Below are positions 46,858 through 56,184 of a stretch of DNA of 64,000 nucleotides, in pieces (the stretch's first letter is position 1; every line of letters begins with the position of its first letter). The position numbers were made by a program, and so were the translations under genes. Origin of the DNA: a virus; IMG/VR virus record IMGVR_UViG_3300018891_000001, positions 62,001 to 126,000 of that record. One strand, 5' to 3'. Under the pieces are notes generated by a model. It did no database searches, was not told the DNA's origin, and worked only from the letters and a program-made list of their open reading frames with translations.

Positions 46858-47916
46858 ATGCCTGTTTATTCGACACGGGATTTGATTCCTTTTGTTAACC
46901 AGCTAGAGCAAAAAATTTTGGAAATGAATGAAGCATTTAAAGATTGGGATCTTAATAAATACCGAGTCCTGCAATCTGTTAACCGAATAGATGCTACCTT
47001 CACTACAGCAATGACGGCTTTAGTACGTGCTGACGAGGCGTTAGCAGAGATTGGGACAGCCACTTTCCGAAGCGCAGCTAGCCGTGGTAAACGCTTAGAA
47101 GATACATTAAACAAACTGAAAAACGAAATCTATGAAATTGCTGCTACCGTTCCTGCAAACGGTGGCGGCGCTTTAACCGAAGGAATTTTTTATGATGAAC
47201 TCAATAATGCCATTGCTTCTGTTGATGCCACGATTGAGGATGGATTAAAACTGGATTATCGATTAAGAGAAATCCAGGAAATGGCGGCTTATGGAAATGT
47301 GGCGATACAAAAAGAACTGTATATGCCTTATAAATACAGTGTGACAAATCCATCCTCTTTAACAATTGAGATTCCTTCACAAGATGAGATCGTTTTTGTG
47401 GACGGGGAAGTAACGGTATTAAATCAAGAAGGAACCCCTTTTTTAGATGAGAATCAACAACTGATTACAGGAACGATTAACACAAATGGAATAGTTACGT
47501 TAACAGCGATTCCTTCAGATATGTGTTATTTATATTTTCCGGTTCAAATGAAATTTAAAGACATTCCAAAAGAATTTCTGTATTTATTTATGCAGCAAAT
47601 GATTCAGAAAAACAGTCGTATTATGGAATTTATATTGACTTTTGAAAAGCAACTTCTTGATATTTTACAAGATATCGATTATATGAAAGGAACTCAATGG
47701 ACTCCCGATTTTTCAATTATGAGAAATCATCAGGAGATTGTAAAAGAAGGTATTACTCCAAAAGGACTGAATGTAGAAGTCGTCGATGGAAAGGCTCATG
47801 TGACATTTAGCTATAATGACCATCCTCATTTAAGTCATTTCATACTAGAAATATGGGATGAAGCTCAACAGCGGTTTGTTCCTTATGATGGGGTTAACGG
47901 TATTGTTCAGAAATAA
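46858..47916 (+). CDS. Coiled-coil plus beta-domain tail protein, unknown
   Basis: This 352-residue protein starts at ATG 46858 (MPVYSTRDLIPFVNQLEQKI); ATG 46852 is only one base from GAGGAGG. The N-terminal ~150 residues are helical and coiled-coil-like (FVNQLEQKILEMNEAFKDW, RLEDTLNKLKNEIYEIAATV). A beta domain follows (SLTIEIPSQDEIVFVDGEV), then a helical patch (LYLFMQQMIQKNSRIMEFIL). The C terminus is a small Ig-like domain (VEVVDGKAHVTFSYNDHPH, LSHFILEIWDEAQQRFVPYD). I recognise no family. The layout (coiled coil, then beta, then Ig) is like the following fibre genes, so it is probably a fibre stalk or hinge protein. A UUCG terminator follows its stop codon directly. Confidence 0.65.
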   Translation: MPVYSTRDLIPFVNQLEQKILEMNEAFKDWDLNKYRVLQSVNRIDATFTTAMTALVRADEALAEIGTATFRSAASRGKRLEDTLNKLKNEIYEIAATVPANGGGALTEGIFYDELNNAIASVDATIEDGLKLDYRLREIQEMAAYGNVAIQKELYMPYKYSVTNPSSLTIEIPSQDEIVFVDGEVTVLNQEGTPFLDENQQLITGTINTNGIVTLTAIPSDMCYLYFPVQMKFKDIPKEFLYLFMQQMIQKNSRIMEFILTFEKQLLDILQDIDYMKGTQWTPDFSIMRNHQEIVKEGITPKGLNVEVVDGKAHVTFSYNDHPHLSHFILEIWDEAQQRFVPYDGVNGIVQK

Positions 47917-47939
47917 GACAGCTTCGGCTGTCTTGTTTT
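47915..47939 (+). terminator. UUCG-tetraloop intrinsic terminator
   Basis: AAGACAGC, TTCG, GCTGTCTT, then GTTTTA: an 8-bp stem with the very stable UUCG loop, overlapping the stop codon of the 46858 gene. The T-run is short, so some read-through is likely. Confidence 0.75.
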
Positions 47940-47969
47940 ACATCTTACAGAAAGGAGTAGCCCTATAAA

Positions 47970-50468
47970 ATGAGTAAGTTCCTAGAAGATTTCCTAATTA
48001 CCATGCCCACTACTCAACGAAAAAAACTCATGGAACTTTTAGAGTTAAAAAGACAAAAAGGTTATATTCGCTCAAATCATGAATTGCAAGCTGAACTAGA
48101 ACGATTATTAGCTGATATTGAAAGTCGTCAAGGTGGTCCAACTTTTCAAGCTCGACCACAATCCCATAAAATCAATTCCCAGTCCTATAATGCCAATATG
48201 GAAGAAATTGCTTTCGATTTGGCAACCTTATTTGAAGCATCTACTACTGTTGATCGATTGATGACTGATAATCAGCAGTTGTCACGATCTCTTTTATCCG
48301 GTATTAAAAAACAAATTTATGCTCTCCGCTCAAAGTTAGAGCGATATAAGATGCTCATGAAAAACACGGATGGATTTATTGATGGAATTTATGAACAATT
48401 TACATCTCCAGAGTTAACAGAAACCGATGAAAAAATTTTGCAATCTCTTCGAAAAGATCGGTTTGATAAATACCTAGATACTTCCTATAATGCTGAACAT
48501 GTTGGAGATGCTTTACAGCTGTCCGGTATTGAAACCATAGATCAGTTAAAAACGAACTACGGCCGACGACTAGCACGGATTGAAATACTGAATCGAACAG
48601 GACATGCTAGTGAAAATCCGGATCATGGTATTGATAAAGCGGTAGATGGTTCTCTTCACACTTATTGGGCAGAAAGTATTTTGGTCGATCAGCCTATTGT
48701 GCAAAATATTCACGATCTTTGGAGTAATGACTATAAGGATATTCCAAAAGACGGGGCCATCTGTGAAATTCAAATTACATTGAACGGTATTACAACGGTA
48801 TCTGATATTCATTTCGATCCTTTTTGTGCCTATCCGCTTGAAGTGGTATCCATCTATGGATACGAGACAGAAGATATGGGCGGAAAAGTTTATGAATTGA
48901 TTTCACCGAATCATCGAAATCCGCACCAACGAAGCAAAAAATCAGTTAATCTAATGACATTTCAGTTTCCATCCGTAGCGGTATCTAAACTGCGTATTTT
49001 AATTCGGCAAGAAAATTATGTAAAAGAAAACTATATTGTCAATCATAATGAGGCGCAAAATATGGAGCTGTGGCGTAAGCTTTCTTCTTCTCCGGAACTT
49101 ATTGAGGATTACAAACAACCTAATGAAACCATTGCCGAGTTTGATAAGAAAAATGAAATCACAGGATGGTCGGTGTATTTAGAAAAATTAAAAGAATGGG
49201 CTTCTTCCCTTAATCAAGTTGGTGTACTTGAAGCAGCCAAGCGAGCGATGGAGACTATTCGGATGGGAGATTATAAAAATCCACTTCTATTAAAATTACG
49301 GGCTTTATCGACAGATAAACAAAAAGAAATCGATAAACATTCTATATTGTCTCAAGAATGGAAAGCGGTTAATAAGTTATCTTACTTGTATGGTGCTTAT
49401 AATATTTCCGTATTTGGACGCAAATATCGAAATCAATCCATTTACATTTCTAAACCGCTTCCTTTATCCAGTAATGCTACCCGTATCAGCTTAGATACAA
49501 TCGAGAAGCATCATGATATGGAAATTGGCCCTGAAGTTGTTGATCCGTTGACAGGCCAAGCCCAACAGCAAGATGTCGCACGGATTACCGATATTGAATT
49601 TTATATTACCCATAAGAAAAACCCGACTGCAAAAGACTGGCAACCAATTTTACCTATTCATAAGAAATATGTGCAAGGAGAATTATTATTTGGAGACTTA
49701 ATAGAAGGGTATTATCCTGAGTTTGAAGAACATGAGAGAAGTGGGAATCCGCTTGTCGTGTACAGTTTTCGTTTTCCAGTTGTCTCAGACAAAACAGTGG
49801 TATTAAGGCGTAATGGAATCCCAATGAACCCTAATACGTATGTAATCTCGCATGATGGAAAAAAGATTGGGATTTTTGCAAAGTTCTATACGGCTTCCAG
49901 TATTTATACAGTTGATTATAAGCCAGCAGATAGCGCATACTTTGTCCATTTAGATGAATCAGTGGGAGTTACGCCTACTCAGTACATCAATAAAAATGGT
50001 GAAACAGGAGAATTCTTTTCTGAAGTTGATCAAGATAACTCCGTGACTTTAAAACATAAACCATATGTCTTTCGAAAGGATTTATTTTCTTATCACGAAA
50101 AAGAAAACGTCTATGAACAAAACTCAGAAAAATTGACTTCCGTTTCACCGGAGTTTCCGATTATTGTCCGAGTTGGAGGAGTAGAATTTAAAAATATTAC
50201 TAATTATGCCAATAACACTTATGATGTAGAACGACTGCTTGAAAACGATGGAAAGACCTTTGCTCAAATTGGAAACCGTATTGTTTTCGGCAGACCGACT
50301 GATGGAACAAAACTTGAAAACATTAATATTGATTATTACTATATTGCCACTGATATTCGCCTAAAAGCCATTTTGCGAAGAAATAGTGTAGAAGATGAAT
50401 CGGTAACTCCTGCATTATATAGCTACAGTATTCGATGTCAGTCTTACGATCAGGAGGTAGGAGCATGA
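47970..50468 (+). CDS. Fibre protein with diverged discoidin-like domain (paralog family)
   Basis: This 832-residue protein follows AAAGGAG. The N-terminal ~180 residues are helical (LIKKQIYALRSKLERYKMLM-like heptads). A discoidin-like jelly roll then spans about residues 190-370 (ARIEILNRTGHASENPDHG, DKAVDGSLHTYWAESI, CEIQITLNGITTVSDIHF, FPSVAVSKLRILIRQENY). Several later beta domains follow (VVLRRNGIPMNPNTYVISHD, PIIVRVGGVEFKNITNYA). The same order (helical N end, 'D...G...T.W' block, 'f.FP.v.v...ri...Q' block) recurs in the genes at 50606, 56185 and 59593, so the four look like paralogs. No catalytic motif. Likely a fibre subunit that binds sugars, perhaps forming a hetero-oligomer with its paralogs. 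Confidence 0.7.
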   Translation: MSKFLEDFLITMPTTQRKKLMELLELKRQKGYIRSNHELQAELERLLADIESRQGGPTFQARPQSHKINSQSYNANMEEIAFDLATLFEASTTVDRLMTDNQQLSRSLLSGIKKQIYALRSKLERYKMLMKNTDGFIDGIYEQFTSPELTETDEKILQSLRKDRFDKYLDTSYNAEHVGDALQLSGIETIDQLKTNYGRRLARIEILNRTGHASENPDHGIDKAVDGSLHTYWAESILVDQPIVQNIHDLWSNDYKDIPKDGAICEIQITLNGITTVSDIHFDPFCAYPLEVVSIYGYETEDMGGKVYELISPNHRNPHQRSKKSVNLMTFQFPSVAVSKLRILIRQENYVKENYIVNHNEAQNMELWRKLSSSPELIEDYKQPNETIAEFDKKNEITGWSVYLEKLKEWASSLNQVGVLEAAKRAMETIRMGDYKNPLLLKLRALSTDKQKEIDKHSILSQEWKAVNKLSYLYGAYNISVFGRKYRNQSIYISKPLPLSSNATRISLDTIEKHHDMEIGPEVVDPLTGQAQQQDVARITDIEFYITHKKNPTAKDWQPILPIHKKYVQGELLFGDLIEGYYPEFEEHERSGNPLVVYSFRFPVVSDKTVVLRRNGIPMNPNTYVISHDGKKIGIFAKFYTASSIYTVDYKPADSAYFVHLDESVGVTPTQYINKNGETGEFFSEVDQDNSVTLKHKPYVFRKDLFSYHEKENVYEQNSEKLTSVSPEFPIIVRVGGVEFKNITNYANNTYDVERLLENDGKTFAQIGNRIVFGRPTDGTKLENINIDYYYIATDIRLKAILRRNSVEDESVTPALYSYSIRCQSYDQEVGA

Positions 50469-50596
50469 GCCAAGAAGAATTGAAAAAGCGAGAAAAGAGA
50501 ATCCTCTATAACTTTACTTCTATTTTTCTGCTAATTACTGCTATTACAATTGGAGCAATCACTGGAATTATCTATATCGCAAAGCTATTAATATAG
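50465..50596 (+). CDS. 43-residue single-span membrane protein
   Basis: A small gene that starts inside the stop of the previous one (ATGA overlap at 50465-50468) behind CAGGAGGTAGGAGC. The protein has a charged N terminus (MSQEELKKREKRIL) followed by one hydrophobic helix (FLLITAITIGAITGIIYIA) and ends LLI. A GGAGG for the next gene follows directly. Tiny one-span proteins like this in phage operons can be holins, antiholins or membrane anchors. Nothing further in sequence decides among these. Coupled translation and conserved spacing argue that it is real. Confidence 0.7.
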   Translation: MSQEELKKREKRILYNFTSIFLLITAITIGAITGIIYIAKLLI

Positions 50597-50605
50597 GAGG
50601 GTATT

Positions 50606-53600
50606 ATGAGTAAACCGATCAAAAATCATTCCAAGTTGCTATATTTGCAAGCTCGTCAATTATTCGAACGTGCCAAAGCCAAATTTGAAAATGGCACTAT
50701 ACAATCCGAACCTAGATTGATTGAAGCGGTCTTTCAGGCCTTCCAAGAATTTTTTACCACAATGGGAAAGCCAAATATGATTCCCCGCTATGCTCCCGAA
50801 GAGGGTCCACCCTGGAGCGAAGATTACAATCAAATGATGCAAGAAATTCGTCAAGATTTAGAGTTGCTATTCCAGGAAATAGACATTCTAGGAAAAACAC
50901 TTTATACAGATTTTAATCACAACATGATTCAACACGAAATGATCCAGAAACAATTTGAGCAAGTGTTGGATAAAATGAGGGATTTAGAACTCTACTCAGG
51001 TTTGCATCAAAGTGGAATCGAACTAGGCCGTGATGATTTTCTTAATAAAGATAAAATTGATTACTCTCGAATTTCCGGCAATCCACTAGAAATCATTGAC
51101 GGTGCTGTTACACTGCCTCAAATCAATCGTGTTAATGTAGCAAAAGATGCTCAAATTACAATTATTACAGGGAATCAACAACAAAATAAATTTATTTTGG
51201 GTACAGAATCGAACGGATTTCCGGGAAACAATACAGAGATTCATAGTGTTACCGATGAAGTGTTAACAAGTCGAAATTATATTCCTACTTTTTTAGGAAT
51301 TGAGAATAACCACGGGGATTATTCTGTTGTGCTTGATGGCTCTCCTCATACATGGTTTGAATATGAAAAGGTCAATGTACGAGAACATGATAAAGTACGT
51401 GTAGCCAAAAATCTCGGATGGGATTATCAAGTCTATAAAAATCAAACCATCACATGGGCAGAGGATCCGGATGGTGGAATACTAAAATTACATTTGCAAA
51501 TCACGTTACCGAAAGAAACGATCATCAATCAAATTAATTGCAATATGTATACACCACCTAATTACGGTGCTAAAACAGCGATTGTTAAAAATATTCTGGT
51601 ATCGGATGGAAAGGAAGCTCCTCGCTCGATTATGCCAAAAAATCGAAAAGATGACCAATATCAATTTCATTTTCCACCAGTAAAAGCAAAGGTCATTTCG
51701 ATACTGTTTGAACAACCGCACAAATATATTACAGATATTGGTCACATTTTCTATGAAAAGAAAATGCAAGTAGAAGATCATTCGGAATATGCAATGGATA
51801 TGGCAACCAAGAAGTATAAGTATGCGCCTCGTATAGAAGGTCCTTTGATTTCATTAGAAGATCTAGGAATACAAGTAAAGGTGAGTGAAAATAACGTAGA
51901 GGCCTCTTATCCATTATTAAGAACAAGTAGGAATAATCACACTACAAATATTGCCGAAATCATTGATCGACTAATGAATCAAATAGACATGGATACTGCA
52001 GAAATGGGAATTGAGAAATTTGAGGGGTTTCGTTGGTGTATTGGTATACGGGATATTGAAATCTGGTCATGTGAATATGCAACAGAAGGGGAACTAGTAA
52101 CACACCCATTTTACTTTGACAAGCCATTGGATAAAATCATGTTAAATGTCAATGAGAATATCCCGCCTATTTTTGCTGCTAATCCCGCTTTAAAATATGA
52201 CTGGTTGAAATATTATATTTCCATCGATGATGGAGCTACATGGTATCCAATTACACCAATGAGTCATGAGCATGTAACAAAGGATCAGCCACCTAAAATT
52301 TATACCATTCGTATGATTGAAAGTGCGGAACAGCAACTAAATCATAAAGAGGCATATATTGAATCCGAATATCCCGTGTACAGTTTACGTCTTAAAATTG
52401 TAGCAAGACGACCAGACGATTATACGGCTGAAGGATTCATGATAAAAGATCAAACCGGTTCAACCAATGCGTCATTTGCGCAAACCAGTCCGATTATTAA
52501 CCACTATTCTTTTGAAGTAGTTACTATGGATGAAATTACAAATAGTGAAGAAAGTGACCGAATGGTTGCTGATTTATCAGAATTGATTGAAGCACAAAAA
52601 CCAAATACCGGATTCCCAGATCATTCAACTCCTCAGCCACCTTATACGGGAAGGGACCCGTGGGGGGATGATGACGGAGACGGAATTCCCAACTGGGATG
52701 ATCCTGATCACCCAGATTATATTCCACCACATACTCGGCCACCAGGATGGGAACCACCAGGGCGACCACCGGAAAGTACATACCCACCGGGAGGAAATCC
52801 ACCATCCATCGGAGGCCCAAATGAAGACGATGACAGAGATGGAATTCCAAACGAGCGTGATCCCGATTGGAAGCCACCTCTTACGATTCAAATCAATCGC
52901 AAAACAGAATGGTGTGTTGATAAAGATCTTACAATAGCGGGAATCTTATATAGTTATCACGAACTCCGAAAAGTAGAGCTCTATCTGAATGGAGAGAAAA
53001 AGGAAACCAAAACCATCACTGGAAAATATCAATCCTTTTCTTTCACAATACCGACTTCTGATCTTAAAGAGGGTGTATTAACTGTTCTGGTTAAAGGGTA
53101 TGACACAAAGTATGAAGTGATGACCACAGATGTAATCACTATTATAAATTGCGAAGGTCTTCCACCAGAAGATCGCCCAGATGAAAATTATGTAGACGAA
53201 TTAAAAGTCATCATTGATAAAAAAGTTTCTAAACTTTGTGAATGTGATCAACTTGTATTCTATGGAAGTGTGCAAGGACCTAACCCTATTCAAGAAGTTG
53301 TATTTCGTGTTAATGGAACTGTAATCGATCCAAATGATTTGGGAGCTTCCCCTGTTTATCATCCTTGCGCAAACAGTAAAGGGATTTCCATGCAAGAAGT
53401 CAAAGCAGCATCTCTTAAAACTGAAGAAGAAATTTTAAAAATCAAGGACTTTGGTGAGTGGTTAGATGCTTTTGAAGAGCTTCATGATTGTGGATGCAAA
53501 AACAAAAATAAAAGTCAGAAGCCAGTGCTTCATTCACAAAGTCATCCATTTCATATTATGAACTTAAATGAACAATCGTTTTATGTAGAAATTCCTTATT

Positions 53601-56170
53601 GGAAACTGTACGCAATGGGGATCAATGCAGGACAAACTATAACAGTTTCCGTGACAGCGTATGATTCAACAAATCAAGAAAGAACGGAAAGCTTTCAGGT
53701 TCTCATTGAGAATTGTAAAAAGCCGCCTACAGATGAAAATGGAAATCCACGAGTTCGAGAATGTTATTTGCTAGAAAGTATTGAAGTGCATTACTATAGT
53801 CATGAAACCCAACAAATCGAATCAACAACTATTCCTGCTAATGCTCTGCCATATAGCAGCATCACCAATGGAGCCGGTTCTGGTATTACAGTTGGATGGA
53901 GAAAAGAAGAAAAAGCTCCTATCCTGATGATGACATCGGGATACGATGATTCAGGATATGCTTTCCAAATTCATGCAGTAGGAGTTCATTATCTGAACGA
54001 ATACGATCAACCTCAAACGGTATGGGCTACTTCTATTGGAGGAAAAACAGAAGGGGTTAAAAATAGTGAAAAAATGCTCGGAGCGGCAAACCGCACTGCA
54101 GAATGGATGCAAGATATTGCCAATGGAGATTATTCTGCAACACCAAGTTTGGGTGGTATTAACGATTATGCTATCTTCATTATGAATAACGATTGGATCA
54201 TTAAAGCATGTGATGTTAATCTACCAAACTTTCTGCCAAGCGAACATGAACAGCCAACGGAATCGCAACCAGATCCTAACCGTCCGAAGCTTTATGACTG
54301 TAATCTATTAACACACGTTGTCTTTCAGGTTTATGATGAACTGGCTCGTGAACTAAAAATGTACAAAATTGATGTTCGCTCCACAGGGAAGGATACTTAT
54401 CAATTAACAACCAAAAATGGAGTTATTACCATTTCTGTGGGATGGGTCAATTATTTTAAAGGTCCTGCTATTCAGATTAAATCAGGTAATGGCACCGATA
54501 ATATTCTGTTAACAGCTATAGGGGCTTCCTATCGAGATATGTATGGGGATTCTCAAACTGCCTGGTCTACACGATTGCGTTACAAAACCAATGGAGTTCG
54601 TTACCCGGAATTTGTTGTAGGAGAAAAGAAAACATTATCAGATATTTATTGGGTCAACAACGGAGTAGTGAATTATACTCAAGCTACATATATCGGAAAA
54701 CAAGGCGATATGGTAGCGTATGTAATTGACGAACTAATTACAGATCACTTGTGTCAACCCGAAAAGCCAATTGACAACGAAATCGGCATTGACCCAAGCA
54801 ATCCACCAGATTTACCAACAGTCGAATTTATTAACCCGTCTTCAAGCATATGCCTAGAAGATAAAAGTGTAACAATTTCTGCTACAGTCAAAGACCCAGT
54901 AGAATTAAAATCCGTAACATATGGAATTTTGTTAAATGGTATAGAGATTTATGGACCATATACGGATTCTCTCAGCCGTCCTGAGCACAGAATTGATTAC
55001 TTTATTGATGTTGAACGATTGCAAGCCGGCGATACTATTCAGCTTCATATAACAGCTGTAAATGCTTTTAATGTGTCTGTAACCCAAACTATTGATCTCC
55101 TTGTAGAAAGTTGCGCACCAATAGCAAGGGCAACAGGCTCCATTTCTACTGAAGCAACTATTACGTACTCAATAGGAGCAGATATTAATTTAGGCAACTT
55201 TATGACCGAGTGGACACAATGGCATCATGATCAGGCTGGAAACTGGATGACGGTTAATAATGCCGGACGAATAGAATTAACCAACACCATTAACCAAAAT
55301 GGTTATTCTGGTTGGTATAATGTCAATCACATGAATGAATCAGATTATTACTTTGAATTTAAATGTCAAGCACGGGGAGCCGATAATGATACGCTTGGTG
55401 CTTTCTTCCGAATTCAACGGGATAGTACAGGAAAAGTGACTGGATTTTATTCAGTAGAGCATGATGGATATGGGTCATGGGTAAATCCGGGAGGTTTCCG
55501 TATTATTCGTCATGTAGTCAACGGAGCAGTAACAACAAAAACAGTTCTTGCGGAAGACGTAAATGCTGGATGGACAGAAGGAAATCACCGAGCCTATCGC
55601 ATTGTAGTAACAGTAGAAGGAAGTCGAATTACAGCAGAATTATATGGTGAACAAACATTAACTCGGCCGGCCAATCAACCAGCTGTTGAACCTTACGGAT
55701 GGCAACATATCACTACGCTTGTAGCAGAAGATAGCACCTTTACAAAAGGGGCTTGGGGCCCAATGACTAACTCGAATCCAGATTCTTTCTTCTGGGATTT
55801 AAAAATGAAAAATGTACAACAAATTTCTCATCAGGAAGAACCGACATTATCGCAAACATTCTCTGTCAATGTGCTTGAAAAATATGAGCCTAGCGATGCA
55901 GGGACCTATAAAGAGGTATTGTTGGTTGAAACACCAATTGGGCAACATTACAGTAATATCGTTTCACAGATTCTGAATAAACGTGGAATCACATCAGAGC
56001 AATTGCTAAAGGTGGGATATAAAATCTCATCAAGCAATGTAACAGATATAAAAAATAATCTTGTTCCTGTAAGTCAACTAAAATTTGTTCCTTCGAATGG
56101 ATTCACCCCTCAAGATACTTATGATGAAAACGCCGTAATTTGGGGGAATATTTTGGTTGACAGGCCGTAG
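50606..56170 (+). CDS. Largest fibre protein: discoidin-like, TSP3 calcium repeats, Ig-like, ConA-like
   Basis: A 1854-residue protein with a GGAGGGTATT site. Residues ~225-400 are a discoidin-like domain (VVLDGSPHTWFEYEKV, FHFPPVKAKVISILFEQ). Residues ~688-755 hold two thrombospondin type 3 calcium-binding repeats (DDDGDGIPNWDDPD and DDDRDGIPNERDPD) on either side of a Pro/Gly-rich hinge. Cysteine-bearing Ig-like domains follow (for example WCVDKDLTIAGILYSYHEL, CLEDKSVTISATVKD). Two related domains appear as a duplication (GSGITVGWRKEEKAPILMM and ITISVGWVNYFKGPAIQI). Residues ~1510-1740 form a ConA-like sandwich (DYYFEFKCQARGADNDTL, GAFFRIQRD). This is a long, calcium-stiffened, multi-domain adhesin-like fibre. 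No enzyme motif is seen. Confidence 0.8.
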   Translation: MSKPIKNHSKLLYLQARQLFERAKAKFENGTIQSEPRLIEAVFQAFQEFFTTMGKPNMIPRYAPEEGPPWSEDYNQMMQEIRQDLELLFQEIDILGKTLYTDFNHNMIQHEMIQKQFEQVLDKMRDLELYSGLHQSGIELGRDDFLNKDKIDYSRISGNPLEIIDGAVTLPQINRVNVAKDAQITIITGNQQQNKFILGTESNGFPGNNTEIHSVTDEVLTSRNYIPTFLGIENNHGDYSVVLDGSPHTWFEYEKVNVREHDKVRVAKNLGWDYQVYKNQTITWAEDPDGGILKLHLQITLPKETIINQINCNMYTPPNYGAKTAIVKNILVSDGKEAPRSIMPKNRKDDQYQFHFPPVKAKVISILFEQPHKYITDIGHIFYEKKMQVEDHSEYAMDMATKKYKYAPRIEGPLISLEDLGIQVKVSENNVEASYPLLRTSRNNHTTNIAEIIDRLMNQIDMDTAEMGIEKFEGFRWCIGIRDIEIWSCEYATEGELVTHPFYFDKPLDKIMLNVNENIPPIFAANPALKYDWLKYYISIDDGATWYPITPMSHEHVTKDQPPKIYTIRMIESAEQQLNHKEAYIESEYPVYSLRLKIVARRPDDYTAEGFMIKDQTGSTNASFAQTSPIINHYSFEVVTMDEITNSEESDRMVADLSELIEAQKPNTGFPDHSTPQPPYTGRDPWGDDDGDGIPNWDDPDHPDYIPPHTRPPGWEPPGRPPESTYPPGGNPPSIGGPNEDDDRDGIPNERDPDWKPPLTIQINRKTEWCVDKDLTIAGILYSYHELRKVELYLNGEKKETKTITGKYQSFSFTIPTSDLKEGVLTVLVKGYDTKYEVMTTDVITIINCEGLPPEDRPDENYVDELKVIIDKKVSKLCECDQLVFYGSVQGPNPIQEVVFRVNGTVIDPNDLGASPVYHPCANSKGISMQEVKAASLKTEEEILKIKDFGEWLDAFEELHDCGCKNKNKSQKPVLHSQSHPFHIMNLNEQSFYVEIPYWKLYAMGINAGQTITVSVTAYDSTNQERTESFQVLIENCKKPPTDENGNPRVRECYLLESIEVHYYSHETQQIESTTIPANALPYSSITNGAGSGITVGWRKEEKAPILMMTSGYDDSGYAFQIHAVGVHYLNEYDQPQTVWATSIGGKTEGVKNSEKMLGAANRTAEWMQDIANGDYSATPSLGGINDYAIFIMNNDWIIKACDVNLPNFLPSEHEQPTESQPDPNRPKLYDCNLLTHVVFQVYDELARELKMYKIDVRSTGKDTYQLTTKNGVITISVGWVNYFKGPAIQIKSGNGTDNILLTAIGASYRDMYGDSQTAWSTRLRYKTNGVRYPEFVVGEKKTLSDIYWVNNGVVNYTQATYIGKQGDMVAYVIDELITDHLCQPEKPIDNEIGIDPSNPPDLPTVEFINPSSSICLEDKSVTISATVKDPVELKSVTYGILLNGIEIYGPYTDSLSRPEHRIDYFIDVERLQAGDTIQLHITAVNAFNVSVTQTIDLLVESCAPIARATGSISTEATITYSIGADINLGNFMTEWTQWHHDQAGNWMTVNNAGRIELTNTINQNGYSGWYNVNHMNESDYYFEFKCQARGADNDTLGAFFRIQRDSTGKVTGFYSVEHDGYGSWVNPGGFRIIRHVVNGAVTTKTVLAEDVNAGWTEGNHRAYRIVVTVEGSRITAELYGEQTLTRPANQPAVEPYGWQHITTLVAEDSTFTKGAWGPMTNSNPDSFFWDLKMKNVQQISHQEEPTLSQTFSVNVLEKYEPSDAGTYKEVLLVETPIGQHYSNIVSQILNKRGITSEQLLKVGYKISSSNVTDIKNNLVPVSQLKFVPSNGFTPQDTYDENAVIWGNILVDRP

Positions 56171-56184
56171 AAAGGAGCTTCTTT

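Noticed and set aside
52536-52937. Overlapping ORFs on both strands at the Pro/Asp-rich hinge
   Set aside because: They arise from low-complexity CCA/GAT-rich codons in the real + strand gene; none has a credible start site.
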